The translations under genes were made by a program, and so were the position numbers. Shown here piece after piece: positions 42,901-52,036 of a stretch of 64,000 bases of DNA (the stretch's first letter is position 1; each line of letters begins with the position of its first letter). The stretch spans positions 4,234,501 through 4,298,500 of the forward strand of contig NZ_BSDR01000001.1 of the NCBI RefSeq assembly GCF_027925305.1, given 5' to 3'. The notes below the pieces were generated by a model. The model was not told where the DNA came from, did no database searches, and worked only from the letters and a program-made list of their open reading frames with translations. This DNA comes from Desulforhabdus amnigena (GTDB lineage Bacteria > Desulfobacterota > Syntrophobacteria > Syntrophobacterales > Syntrophobacteraceae).

Positions 42901-45234
42901 TCACACCTGTTTCCCGCGATTTTCCGCAGGAGCGAAAAAACCCACTCCCTTCCGGTTCTCGGCGTCCTGAAGCACCTGCAGGAAAAGCCCGCCGGTGCAG
43001 GATGGAACATGGAGGACCCGAACTACCTGGGCCCTAGGTGCAAGGTCCGGAGCGAGTTCCGGGAGAATATTCGGGGAGTCCGTGAGGAATGCTTCGTTGA
43101 AAACCATCCCGGTTTGATCCGGGTAGATAGCGAGAGGGATGATCCGCGCCTCCACGAGGTCGCTGTAAAAATGTGTTCCATAGGAGACTTCGGGAATGAG
43201 GCCATCCTCTTCGAAAGCGATTTCCCCCAGGATCAGCGTGTGGTTGATATCTGCATAACTGACTTTCACTCCCAGGTTGATGTCCGTGGTGCCCCATCTC
43301 GCAGGCCCCAGGAGGACATAGCGTTTGCCTTCAAGGAGATGGTTGAGCTTTCCCACGGTGCGGGCCACAGCCATTCTTTCCTCAAAGGTTGAGAGTCTCG
43401 CATAGCCCTTGGGGTTGACATAGACGATGTATTCGATGTCCTTGACGGAGCTGTGAGTCAAATCGCGGTCGTTGGTGAAAAGGATCCGCTCCCCAGGAAT
43501 GTGATCCGGAAAAATGACCGAGGCCATGTGTTCCCGGATCGCCAGCGGTCGGCACTGCAGAAGATAGAGTTTTTCGTCGTCCCAGGCAAATTCCACGTCC
43601 ACCGGATACCCATAGGCTTCCTGCAGCCGTTTGAGGATTTTTTTCATCAGGGCCGCGAAGGGCGTTTTGGAAAGGAAGTTGATGAAGGTGATGCAGCTCT
43701 GTGCCTTGTCGATCTTCTGCCCCTTGAAGAGAGGAGGGGAGAGGTGCCCTTCCTGATCGACGGAAACGGCATGGAAGAGGTCCGATCCATCCAGCGCCTC
43801 CAGAATGTCAAAGTAGGATACGGATTCGAAACGTCCCGTTTCCATGTGGATGACATCGACCATTTTTTGTGAATATTTTTTGATCCTCTCCGCCGAGACT
43901 TCCGGCCTCAGGAGGGGGTGGCTGAGGGGGACGATGAGGGGATAGCCGGGGCCCGTCCGGTCCACCGCGCGGGTCCCGAGCCCCAGGACCAGGCGCACCA
44001 TCCCGTCTTCTTTCCGGATGACGGGGCTCCACGTGTACATGTTTTGAGAGAAGGCGACGCCTGCCGCGAAGGGAAGAAAATAAGGCCCGCACCGGTGGCC
44101 CACCACTTTTTGCACGAGAACGCTCATGCGTTCATCGAAGTCGAGGAGATTGTGGTCGCGCCGGTAGAGAATGGCCGCCGGACTGAAGGTGCTCTTCAGG
44201 ATCTGTTTCATGCCCCACATGAAATCGTTGAGGCGCTTTTGAAGGGCGCCTTGGTTGGCAAGAAAAAAGGATTCGTATTTCCCGGAGAATGTGAAGCCGA
44301 AGTTGTCTTCGAGAAGGCTGGAAGAGCGCAGAATGAGGGGATGTTCTCCGATCTTTTCCAGAAAAACGGAGAAATCCTCGATGACATCCGGGGGAAAGGA
44401 TGCCCTTCGAAGCAGTTCCTCCATGTTCTCATATTCTTCCTCGATGGCTTCCCGGCTTTTGTACTTTTGGCTGTGGAAGGAATAAAGGTGGTTATAATCG
44501 ATGAAATCGGACAAAATGCCTGAATTGAAATAATAGGATTCCGGTATGGCGAGATATTTTTCGATTTCTGGGTCCCTCTCTTCGAATCGCGGCAAAAGGA
44601 TCTTTCCGGCCAGAAACATTCCGGCCGCTTTTCCTCCGATTCTGCCGGAGCGTCGACGGTTCCAGTAGGAGTGCTCCAGGAGTTCGTCGATATCTCGAAT
44701 GGTGATGTATTGTTTTGCGATGCCGATGAATGCAAGCTGGTTGGAGACAAAATGATTGATGAGGGAGACGCGCACGCCTTCGGCTTCATCGGGAGAAATG
44801 CGAAGGTTGCCCTGGGGGATGGCGCAGAACTCCTTCAAGGCTTTCTTGATGCGGCCCGATGTGACCCCTTCCATGTTGAGGATCTGGTTGAGCCTTCGAA
44901 AGGCATCTTTTTTCCGAGCCAGGTGGATATAATTTTGAATTTGTTCGTCACTGAAATGATGTGCGAAGTAGAGATCGATGAAGGTGCCGGTAAAATCCGG
45001 AATATCGCCTTCCGAGAAGGGTTCTTCTTTTTTTGCCAGGAACCTGCGCACCGCTTCCTCGATCATCGCCCGCCCGCCGATTCCAGCTTCTTCGAGGGCA
45101 GAGAGGAAAAGCCCGCGCATTTCATCCACAAGATGCGGATATCGCATCATTTGCTGGTACATGCGATAGGCTTTGACGAGATCCAGCAGCCGGAATTCCA
45201 TCGTAGGCTCAGCCGGGTTTATCGCTTCGTTCAT
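42901..45234 (-). CDS. PEP/pyruvate-binding domain protein (PpsA/PPDK N-terminal-like)
   Basis: A 777-residue protein. After a helical N-terminal third (residues 1-195), a nucleotide/PEP-synthase ATP-grasp domain starts near GRIGGKAAGMFLAG and includes LILRSSSLLEDNFG and the ATP-grasp acidic end VDVEFAWDDEKLYLLQCRP. The phosphohistidine swivel domain and the PEP-utilising barrel of true PEP synthase are missing. A different C-terminal region (about 600-777) with LLGPARWGTTD replaces them. The ATG at 45234 shares one base with the gdhA stop. It may phosphorylate or bind pyruvate-like substrates or a protein; the reaction is unknown. Confidence 0.75.
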   Translation of the reverse strand: MNEAINPAEPTMEFRLLDLVKAYRMYQQMMRYPHLVDEMRGLFLSALEEAGIGGRAMIEEAVRRFLAKKEEPFSEGDIPDFTGTFIDLYFAHHFSDEQIQNYIHLARKKDAFRRLNQILNMEGVTSGRIKKALKEFCAIPQGNLRISPDEAEGVRVSLINHFVSNQLAFIGIAKQYITIRDIDELLEHSYWNRRRSGRIGGKAAGMFLAGKILLPRFEERDPEIEKYLAIPESYYFNSGILSDFIDYNHLYSFHSQKYKSREAIEEEYENMEELLRRASFPPDVIEDFSVFLEKIGEHPLILRSSSLLEDNFGFTFSGKYESFFLANQGALQKRLNDFMWGMKQILKSTFSPAAILYRRDHNLLDFDERMSVLVQKVVGHRCGPYFLPFAAGVAFSQNMYTWSPVIRKEDGMVRLVLGLGTRAVDRTGPGYPLIVPLSHPLLRPEVSAERIKKYSQKMVDVIHMETGRFESVSYFDILEALDGSDLFHAVSVDQEGHLSPPLFKGQKIDKAQSCITFINFLSKTPFAALMKKILKRLQEAYGYPVDVEFAWDDEKLYLLQCRPLAIREHMASVIFPDHIPGERILFTNDRDLTHSSVKDIEYIVYVNPKGYARLSTFEERMAVARTVGKLNHLLEGKRYVLLGPARWGTTDINLGVKVSYADINHTLILGEIAFEEDGLIPEVSYGTHFYSDLVEARIIPLAIYPDQTGMVFNEAFLTDSPNILPELAPDLAPRAQVVRVLHVPSCTGGLFLQVLQDAENRKGVGFFAPAENRGKQV

Positions 45235-46484
45235 CAGACCCAGCCGCGAAGTCTGCACGCTTCGGCCACTCTGGCGACAGCCACCAGGTAGGCAGCTTCC
45301 CGCAGGGGGAGCTTGTTGGTCTGGCTCATTTCGTGGACGCTCTTGAAGGCGCGTCTCATTTTTTTCTCGAGCCTCCAGTGCACTTCCTGGAGTTCCCAGT
45401 ATAGATTGTAGGCGTTTTGCACCTGCTCAAAGTAGGAAACGGTGACACCGCCGGCATTGGCGAGAAAGTCGGGCAGAACGAGAATGCCTTTGTCGTTCAG
45501 AATGGCGTCCGCTTCGGGAGTCGTGGGGCCGTTGGCCAGTTCGCAGCAGATCTTGCACTTGATACGGGGCGCATTTTCTTTGAGGATCACGTTTTCCAGC
45601 GCCGCCGGAAAAAGAACGGTAACATCCAGTTCCAACAGTTCCTGGTTGGTGATGTCTTCTGTGTCGGGAAAGCCTTTAAGCGTGCCGTTCTTGATCTTGT
45701 AATCGACGAGGGCTCTGGCGTCGATCCCTTTTGGATTGTAAACACCCCCCTTGGAATCCGAGGCCGCCACCAGCCTGAGGCCAAGGATTTCTTCGCCCAG
45801 CAGGGCTGCATTTTGCCCCGCATTTCCAAAACCCATGACGGCCATGGTCTTTCCCTTGAGGTCCATTTCGAATGCTGCGGCCGCCTCTTTGGTGACATAG
45901 ATCCCCCCCCGGGCCGTAGCGTCGCCCCGTCCCATCGATCCACCGATAGCGATGGGTTTTCCCGTGATGACGCCCGGATGGCTCTCCCCCATGATCTTTT
46001 CGTATTCGTCCATCATCCATGCCATGATTTGCGGGGTGGTGTAGACGTCCGGCGCGGGAACATCTTTGGTGACTCCAAGGGAACGCGCCAGAGCCCGGAT
46101 GTAAGCTCTTGCAAGCCGCTCCTTTTCCGTTTCTGAGAGTTCCTTGGGATTGCAGATGATTCCCCCTTTTCCGCCGCCCAGAGGGATGTCCACCACCGAT
46201 GTTTTCCAGGTCATCCATGCGGCGAGGGCCCGCACTGTGTCGATGGTTTCCTGTGGATGCCAGCGGATCCCTCCTTTTGCCGGGCCGCGGGCCGTGTTGT
46301 ACTGGACCCGGAAGGCGTGGAATATTCTGGTGTTTCCATCGTCCATTTTGACGGGCAGGGTCACCTTGATTTCCTGCATGGGCCACCGGAGCAGTTCGTG
46401 AACGGCCGGATCGAGACCGAGCTTTTCCGCAACCTTATCGATTTGCTGCTGAGCGATGGCAAAGGGGTTGAATTTTTCATCCAT
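45234..46484 (-). CDS. gdhA: glutamate dehydrogenase
   Basis: A 416-residue Glu/Leu/Phe/Val dehydrogenase. Substrate-site motifs are GPAKGGIRWHP and VDIPLGGGKGGI, with the catalytic Asp region KDVPAPDVYT, and the Rossmann motif GFGNAGQNAALL. The enzyme interconverts glutamate with 2-oxoglutarate and ammonia using NAD(P). It is the common hexameric type. Its stop overlaps the PEP-binding gene start by one base, so the two are coupled and may be metabolically linked. Confidence 0.95.
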   Translation of the reverse strand: MDEKFNPFAIAQQQIDKVAEKLGLDPAVHELLRWPMQEIKVTLPVKMDDGNTRIFHAFRVQYNTARGPAKGGIRWHPQETIDTVRALAAWMTWKTSVVDIPLGGGKGGIICNPKELSETEKERLARAYIRALARSLGVTKDVPAPDVYTTPQIMAWMMDEYEKIMGESHPGVITGKPIAIGGSMGRGDATARGGIYVTKEAAAAFEMDLKGKTMAVMGFGNAGQNAALLGEEILGLRLVAASDSKGGVYNPKGIDARALVDYKIKNGTLKGFPDTEDITNQELLELDVTVLFPAALENVILKENAPRIKCKICCELANGPTTPEADAILNDKGILVLPDFLANAGGVTVSYFEQVQNAYNLYWELQEVHWRLEKKMRRAFKSVHEMSQTNKLPLREAAYLVAVARVAEACRLRGWV

Positions 46485-46562
46485 AAGAAAGATCCTGTTC
46501 GCTTGAGATGAACCTCGCCATGACCGTAGCGGTCATGGCGAAGCATGAAAATGGCCGGGATT

Positions 46563-47327
46563 CTATCCCGACGCGTCTTCTCCAAAATGCTTCAACAGGT
46601 AGCGGTAAATTTCCTTCCCGATTTCAAGGCCCGTATCGATGATTTGCGGTCCGAAGTCCCTTCCGATGCTGGTTCGAAAAGTCTTCTGGATGCGAAAGAG
46701 GCCCTCGATGCCCCAGGGGAATTTCCCGATGAGTTCCTGGGGGGTCAGGTGATTGTAATGGGCCATGTGCCAAAGAGTGTGGGTGAAAGTGTCCGGCCCC
46801 CAGCGGAATTTATCCGCGTCGTAAAGGCAGTCGCTGACAAGTTGAAACCAGGGGCGCCTGCTTTGAACGGTTTCTGTAAAGGCTTCATGATTTTTTATGG
46901 CAAGACAGATGCACCGGACTTCGTCTTCATCGAGGGGCATATCCCGAAGAACCCTTTCGGCCTCTTCGGCTCCCGCTTCAGCATGGTTTTCCTCGTTGCG
47001 CCGTATGTCATGAAGAAGCCCTGCCAGGAGCCCCAGAACCATCAACCGCGTCACCCGGCTCTGCTCCATGGGAGTGGTCTCCAGTTCAATGAAGAGAAGA
47101 GCGGCACTGTCGATGCCGACCCGCGAAGAGTGGAAAAGACCGTGACCGAAATCGTCCGTGAACACCGGTTCGAGGACTTCCCGCAGGAGGCGGACCATGG
47201 GGTCGCTGAAATAGAGTTTTCGGGCAATGGCCAGGGGGGTTCTGAACCGCACATAGAATTCCGGAATGGGATGTCGCGACGCGATGCGCTGTGCTTCCAG
47301 TTGAAGTCTTTGATTTACTTCATCCAT
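46563..47327 (-). CDS. HD domain phosphohydrolase-like protein
   Basis: A 254-residue protein with a divergent HD-type metal site: HGLFHSSRV (first His), LLAGLLHDIRRNEENHAE (the HD pair) and further downstream KNHEAF and DADKFRW as remaining ligands. HD proteins hydrolyse phosphodiesters, nucleotides or similar substrates; this member may not be a cyclic-di-GMP enzyme because no HD-GYP motif is seen. It lies between the cNMP-binding and glutamate dehydrogenase genes on the same strand. Confidence 0.75.
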   Translation of the reverse strand: MDEVNQRLQLEAQRIASRHPIPEFYVRFRTPLAIARKLYFSDPMVRLLREVLEPVFTDDFGHGLFHSSRVGIDSAALLFIELETTPMEQSRVTRLMVLGLLAGLLHDIRRNEENHAEAGAEEAERVLRDMPLDEDEVRCICLAIKNHEAFTETVQSRRPWFQLVSDCLYDADKFRWGPDTFTHTLWHMAHYNHLTPQELIGKFPWGIEGLFRIQKTFRTSIGRDFGPQIIDTGLEIGKEIYRYLLKHFGEDASG

Positions 47328-47425
47328 AAAAGCCGACTCTTCTCAGCCGATAGTCTCCGGAGAGGGAGAAACAGAATACCTTTCGGCTTCACTGTCTGTA
47401 AGAAGGATTGTCTTTCGATGCCCGC

Positions 47426-47944
47426 TCAACCGTAAAGGCACTGGTTGGTTTTTGCTTTCAGGAATTCTTCCTCCATTTGGACCATGCGCTTGATCATGGG
47501 GTCCAACATTTTTATGGCAATTTCAGGGAATTGTAGCAGCAGTTTTTGGAAGCTTTCCCGGTTGATGGTCAGGCACTCGAGGTCTGTAATGGCCTTGATG
47601 GAAAAGCGCCGTTTGATATCGGACAAAAGGGCTAGCCCGCCGAAAAAGTCGCCTTCCGTAAATTCGTGCAGAAAAACGGAATGATCGCTCAATTCCCTGA
47701 TCACCTGCGCCTTGCCGGAAAGGATCAGATAGGCGCGATCATCGATGTCTCCATGGTGAAAAAGAAATTCTCCCGCCCGGTAGTATACCCGCTTGCTTAG
47801 ATATGCGAGCAGCTTGAGGCGTTCGATGGGAATTCCGGAAAAAGCGGCTACGTTCCGGTAAATTTCCAGGTTTGCATCCATTTCGCAGCGGCCGCCACTG
47901 TGATCCAATGAGCAGGTACTGCTATGTGCCATGTGCGAGTTCAT
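47426..47944 (-). CDS. cyclic nucleotide-binding (Crp-type) domain protein
   Basis: A 172-residue protein with one cNMP-binding beta-barrel: YRAGEFLFHHGDIDDRAYLILSG, then EFTEGDFFGGLALL, followed by a short helical tail and no DNA-binding helix-turn-helix. It is therefore a ligand sensor and not a transcription factor. The ATG at 47944 is inside the end of the ABC gene, with AAAGGGA upstream; shorter starts at 47932 or 47881 are possible. Overlap with the ABC exporter suggests that it controls that transporter. The phosphate-binding Arg of true cAMP sites is not obvious, so the ligand is open. Confidence 0.8.
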   Translation of the reverse strand: MNSHMAHSSTCSLDHSGGRCEMDANLEIYRNVAAFSGIPIERLKLLAYLSKRVYYRAGEFLFHHGDIDDRAYLILSGKAQVIRELSDHSVFLHEFTEGDFFGGLALLSDIKRRFSIKAITDLECLTINRESFQKLLLQFPEIAIKMLDPMIKRMVQMEEEFLKAKTNQCLYG

Positions 47945-50426
47945 AAAAAAGTCCCTTTCTTTGCATCAAATCGTCGAATCTCCCCATTTCCACAATTTTG
48001 CCCGCCTTCATGACTGCAATGAGATCGAAGCCACGCACCAGTTCAAGCCGGTGAACGACGGAAATCAGTGTGCATTTCCCTTTCAGTTCGGAACTGAAGA
48101 GATGCTGTATGCGCGCCTGGGAAGCATTATCCAGGCTGGCGGTCGCTTCATCCAATATAAGAATTTGGGGATTTTTTAAAAGTCCCCGAGCTATGGCAAT
48201 CTTTTGCTTCTGCCCTCCCGAAAGCCGGTCGCCTTTGCTTCCCACCTGAAAATCAAGTCCGATTTCAATGATTTCATCTATCAGATTTTGTTCTTTCAGA
48301 AGCTCTTCCACCTTCTCCCGGACCCTCTCCATGGCTTGGGGATGGTCTGCCTTGGGCTGGCCGAAAAGGATGTTATCCAGGATGTTCTGAGAGAAAACAT
48401 AATCCGTCGGCCGGTAAAAGTTGAAAGCTCCTGGATCCTCCTGAGCGATTTTTTCCATGAAACGCCTCCTGGCACTCACGATGGAAGTCTCCAGGTAAAA
48501 CGATATGGAAGCCATTTTGTGCTGCGCCGGAATGAATCTCAACGCCAGCCGCAGCACGGCATCTTCATCCTGTCGGGTCAGCATGTTCCTGCCCGACTTG
48601 GTCATGCGATCCACAATATCGGTGTAATAATCGAATTCTTCCTGAGGAATCGGGCTCATTGCAAAGAAGAAGGGATCATCCGGAAGATCTTTCAAAAGAG
48701 ACACCGTTTGCCTTGCGATTTCCTCACCGAGATGGAACAGAGGCTCCATGAGCTCGTTTTCCGAAAGAAATTCGAGAAAGAGTGGATTTCGAGGAAGCGC
48801 TTCCAGCTTGTATTCATCGCGATTGGGATAACCGAAGGTTATATTGTCTCCCACTCGAATATGGCGTTGGAATCGATTCAGATCAAAGAAATCGACAGCG
48901 GTTGCAAGCTCTTCGCCCCACCGCTTGAAGAAGGTTTCCCTCAGGCGGATGATTTTTTGGGTGAATTCCTGGTGTTCGCCGGGTTTGAGAAGGGTATTCA
49001 ACCCGATTTTGAGAATGTCGTCTGAAAGCCCCACGAGTTCAAGGACTCTCAGGATTTCTTCCCTGCCGGGCAATGAGGACGATTCTCCCTCCTGCAGGAT
49101 GGACTCACAGGCGTAGAGCAGATTCTTTCGAATGGAACCGTCAAAAATAAAGGGGTATTGAGCGATGTAGCCGATGTTCTTGCTGACATCGAGTTTTGAA
49201 AGGGTTTTGAGCTCCCTGCCGTCGATGCGAACATGCCCCGTCGTATAACTGTAAAGCTGGCCTATGACCATGGCCAGTGTGCTTTTCCCGCTTCCCGACA
49301 GGCCGACCACGGCGAGTTGTTCGCCAGGCTTCACTTCCAGAGACACCTGGTCCAGGAGGCGGATTTGGCCGTCGACGATAAAAGAGAGATCCCGGATGTC
49401 CAGTTCGCCTTTGAGCCGGTAGGGTTCACGATCTTCAGTGGGAGCCAAAGCGAACTCGGGTTGAACGTCAAAATAGTCCATGATGCGGTGATAGCGCACG
49501 TAACTGTCCTGAAGGTCCTGATAATAATCCATCAGTTCCTTCCAGGGGTCGTAAAGTTTTTCGTAGGCGGAAAGAAAGGCGACCAGGGCACCCAAGTCGA
49601 GCCGACCTTGTATGGTGAGATAACCTCCCAGGAGGAACAGGATGAAAGGGCCCAGGCTCTGAAAAAAGTTGTTCACGAATTTGATGAGAAACTTCAAATT
49701 GTTCATCCGGTTCCGGAGGGAAAACAAGAGGTTGTTGAACAGACCGAGTTTTTTATTTTCCAGGTGATAACTGGCATTTCCATGAATTTCATGAATGCCG
49801 GATATGGCTTCCCCAATGACGTTGCTCATGGTGCGGGTGGCATCGATCCGCTCCGTGTTCAGGCGGTTGAAACGCCTCTGAAGAAAGGGGATGATGATGA
49901 TTTCAATGGGATAAATCGCGAAACTCAGGATGGCGAGGAGTGGGTTGAGATAGATCAGGTAGCCGGCAAATGTCACCAGCGTCAAAACATTTATAAGGGG
50001 AATGGCGATGGATCCGCCGAGGAAATCCCCGATTGCGCTGAGTTCCGAGGTGAGGGATGCGATGACCATGCCCGGTGGAGTGCGGCGAAAAAAGGAAATG
50101 GGAAGGCTGAGAATATGGTCGTACAGTTTTTCGCGGAGTTCTCTGAGAATCTTTTGACCGATGTAGCTCTGGAGAACGTTGATGACGTATTTGAGTATCC
50201 CCGCAAGCATTACTGCACCGATGTAGAGCCCACAATAGATCAAAAGGATATCGACCTTTTTGAAAGCGATGGCCTGGTTGACGATCCTTTTTTGCAGCTC
50301 CAACGGAAGAACACGAAAGAAAATCGTGCTCAGTATCAGCAGTATGAGAAAAACCTGCAATCCCACGTAACGTTTCAGAATCCATGAAAAGAGGCTTTTC
50401 TTGGTGATGAGATCGGAAGAATGCAT
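47922..50426 (-). CDS. ABC exporter with a large insertion in its ATPase domain
   Basis: An 834-residue fused permease-ATPase. Six membrane helices fill residues 1-300. The ATPase has Walker A GLSGSGKST (375-383), a Q-loop region YIAQYPFIFDG (420-430), signature LSGGQKQK (735-742), Walker B ILILDEA (755-761) and H-loop His792. In typical exporters about 60-110 residues separate the Q-loop from the signature; here it is about 310. The extra part (about 440-680) ends with a second Q-loop-like segment, DYVFSQNILDNILFG. It probably exports a lipid or small molecule under a regulatory domain. It is the first gene of the operon that ends with the PEP-binding gene. Confidence 0.88.
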   Translation of the reverse strand: MHSSDLITKKSLFSWILKRYVGLQVFLILLILSTIFFRVLPLELQKRIVNQAIAFKKVDILLIYCGLYIGAVMLAGILKYVINVLQSYIGQKILRELREKLYDHILSLPISFFRRTPPGMVIASLTSELSAIGDFLGGSIAIPLINVLTLVTFAGYLIYLNPLLAILSFAIYPIEIIIIPFLQRRFNRLNTERIDATRTMSNVIGEAISGIHEIHGNASYHLENKKLGLFNNLLFSLRNRMNNLKFLIKFVNNFFQSLGPFILFLLGGYLTIQGRLDLGALVAFLSAYEKLYDPWKELMDYYQDLQDSYVRYHRIMDYFDVQPEFALAPTEDREPYRLKGELDIRDLSFIVDGQIRLLDQVSLEVKPGEQLAVVGLSGSGKSTLAMVIGQLYSYTTGHVRIDGRELKTLSKLDVSKNIGYIAQYPFIFDGSIRKNLLYACESILQEGESSSLPGREEILRVLELVGLSDDILKIGLNTLLKPGEHQEFTQKIIRLRETFFKRWGEELATAVDFFDLNRFQRHIRVGDNITFGYPNRDEYKLEALPRNPLFLEFLSENELMEPLFHLGEEIARQTVSLLKDLPDDPFFFAMSPIPQEEFDYYTDIVDRMTKSGRNMLTRQDEDAVLRLALRFIPAQHKMASISFYLETSIVSARRRFMEKIAQEDPGAFNFYRPTDYVFSQNILDNILFGQPKADHPQAMERVREKVEELLKEQNLIDEIIEIGLDFQVGSKGDRLSGGQKQKIAIARGLLKNPQILILDEATASLDNASQARIQHLFSSELKGKCTLISVVHRLELVRGFDLIAVMKAGKIVEMGRFDDLMQRKGLFYELAHGT

Positions 50427-50603
50427 GCAAAAGGACCTTTCGATCTAATATTGAAGAGCAGAATACATCTTCGCACTGATTTATTATATTCCTTCAGAAC
50501 GGTTGCAAAGTCAATCCAACACACATTTTAAAATCCCATCCTCTGGTTTCGGTCTGCAAAAGAGTTTATGCCGGAGGGTTGACACGGATCGAATGAATAT
50601 TAT

Positions 50604-50621
50604 TAATAACAGTTACTATTA
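50604..50621 (+). promoter_or_regulatory. candidate PerR/Fur box upstream of the regulator gene
   Basis: TAATAACAGTTACTATTA is an imperfect dyad (outer TAATA/TATTA) within AT-rich sequence 20 bases before the start of a Fur-family gene. PerR and Fur boxes are AT-rich 15-19-bp dyads, so autoregulation is likely. Confidence 0.55.
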
Positions 50622-50641
50622 GCAAGGAAAAAGGGTCACCT

Positions 50642-51076
50642 ATGGGCAAGAAAAAATTCCAGAGAATGACTCCTCAGCGCAAAATCATCCTGGAGGAGCT
50701 GCACAATGCCCGGTTTCATCCTACGGCAGATGAAATCTATGAAAGGGTACGGCGTAGATTGCCGCGCATCAGCCTGGGAACTGTCTACAGGAATCTCGAT
50801 GCGCTTGCCGTGCAGGGGATCATCCAGAAACTGGACTTGGCCGGCAGTCAAAGAAGGTTTGATGTGAATACCGAAATCCACCATCATGTGCGGTGTGTGA
50901 GCTGTGGAGCGTTGGAAGATGTGGTGGTTTTGCCTCTCTATCCGGTGGAGAAAATACTTCAGGACACTCATGGTTTTGAAATACAGGGAGTACGAATGGA
51001 GTTTTCCGGACTCTGCCCCAGATGCAAAGAGGCAAAGACGACTTCTCAAGAAAAACAAAGTCAAAATAAACACTGA
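50642..51076 (+). CDS. perR: Fur-family regulator, PerR-like
   Basis: A 144-residue Fur-family repressor. An N-terminal winged helix (MTPQRKIILEEL, ISLGTVYRNLDAL) is followed by a metal-binding domain with EIHHHVRC, the zinc pair CVSCG and a second pair CPRC. Its length and cluster position (directly before rubrerythrin) suggest PerR, the peroxide sensor, rather than iron-responsive Fur. Histidines for the regulatory metal lie in HHHVRC. It lies 20 bases from rubrerythrin, and the candidate operator at 50604 precedes it. Confidence 0.85.
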   Translation: MGKKKFQRMTPQRKIILEELHNARFHPTADEIYERVRRRLPRISLGTVYRNLDALAVQGIIQKLDLAGSQRRFDVNTEIHHHVRCVSCGALEDVVVLPLYPVEKILQDTHGFEIQGVRMEFSGLCPRCKEAKTTSQEKQSQNKH

Positions 51077-51095
51077 ATTCAATCAGGAGGAATGC

Positions 51096-51671
51096 ATGAA
51101 AAAGCTTGCAGGGTCTCAAACGGAAAAAAACCTACTCGCAGCCTTTGCCGGAGAATCCCAGGCGCGCAATCGTTATACCTATTTTGCCGGGCAGGCGAGA
51201 AAAGACGGTCTGATGCAGATTGCCGCCATCTTTGAAGAGACGGCCAACCAGGAAAAGGAACACGCTAAAAGGTTTTTCAGCTTTCTGGAAGGTGGCGAAG
51301 TGACGATCACGGCGGGTTATCCCGCAGGGGTTATCGGGAATACTCTGGAGAACCTGAAGGCTGCTGCCGCAGGGGAACATTTCGAACATACGGAACTTTA
51401 TCCCGGCTTTGCCAAAGTCGCCGAGGAAGAGGGTTTCGACGCCATCGCCAAAGTTTTCAGATTTGTTTCCGTTGCTGAAAAGCAGCATGAAAAAAGGTAT
51501 CGTGACCTCGCAGGCAACGTTGAAAATTCGAAGGTTTTCAAACGAGACACCGCCGTCGTATGGCGCTGCATGAACTGCGGCTACTTGCATGAGGGCCCCG
51601 AAGCTCCACAGTCGTGCCCCGCCTGTGCACACCCTCAGTCTTACTATGAATTGCTGGGAGAGAACTGGTAG
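51096..51671 (+). CDS. rbr: rubrerythrin
   Basis: A 191-residue classic rubrerythrin. The diiron four-helix domain shows AGESQARNRYTYFA, EETANQEKEHAKRF and VAEKQHEKRY. The C-terminal rubredoxin-like domain has CMNCG and CPAC. It reduces hydrogen peroxide to water in the cytoplasm of anaerobes, taking electrons from rubredoxin. An AGGAGG ribosome site lies before the ATG at 51096; the frame open to 50904 is not the start. It is the first structural gene after the PerR-like regulator. Confidence 0.97.
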   Translation: MKKLAGSQTEKNLLAAFAGESQARNRYTYFAGQARKDGLMQIAAIFEETANQEKEHAKRFFSFLEGGEVTITAGYPAGVIGNTLENLKAAAAGEHFEHTELYPGFAKVAEEEGFDAIAKVFRFVSVAEKQHEKRYRDLAGNVENSKVFKRDTAVVWRCMNCGYLHEGPEAPQSCPACAHPQSYYELLGENW

Positions 51672-51713
51672 AGTCTTTCCTGCTTGAGTGGACAATTTTA
51701 AGAGGACAATTTC

Positions 51714-51923
51714 ATGGCAGATCCAAAAGAAATCTATCAATGCCAAACGTCGAATTGCGGTTGTTTTTATGATCCCGACAGGGGGGATCGCCGCGGGAAA
51801 ATCCCCAAGGGCACCCGTTTCTGTGAATTGCCCGAGGAATGGAAATGCCCCGTTTGCGGAGCGAGCAAAAAAATGTTCAAACCGCTCGCAGGGCCGGGCT
51901 CCGTTGTTGGAGAGAAAGCCTGA
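51714..51923 (+). CDS. rubredoxin-like protein with expanded first iron loop
   Basis: A 69-residue protein resembling rubredoxin. The second ligand pair is the usual CPVCG, but the first is CQTSNCGC, giving a CxxxxC spacing instead of CxxC, with a third Cys close by. A CxxxxC spacing is known for the Rd-2 type of Desulfovibrio desulfuricans. It could transfer electrons to rubrerythrin and to the flavodiiron protein on either side. The start ATG at 51714 has GAGG upstream. Confidence 0.85.
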   Translation: MADPKEIYQCQTSNCGCFYDPDRGDRRGKIPKGTRFCELPEEWKCPVCGASKKMFKPLAGPGSVVGEKA

Positions 51924-52036
51924 GCTTTCCGGTTTTTTTCCGAATCCGTGCCGTAGCGAAGCCCCTTCCCTCGCCTAAGGGTGGGGTTTTATCATTTGTC
52001 GAACAGCCTCGAATGGGGCCATTTGAGAGGATTATA

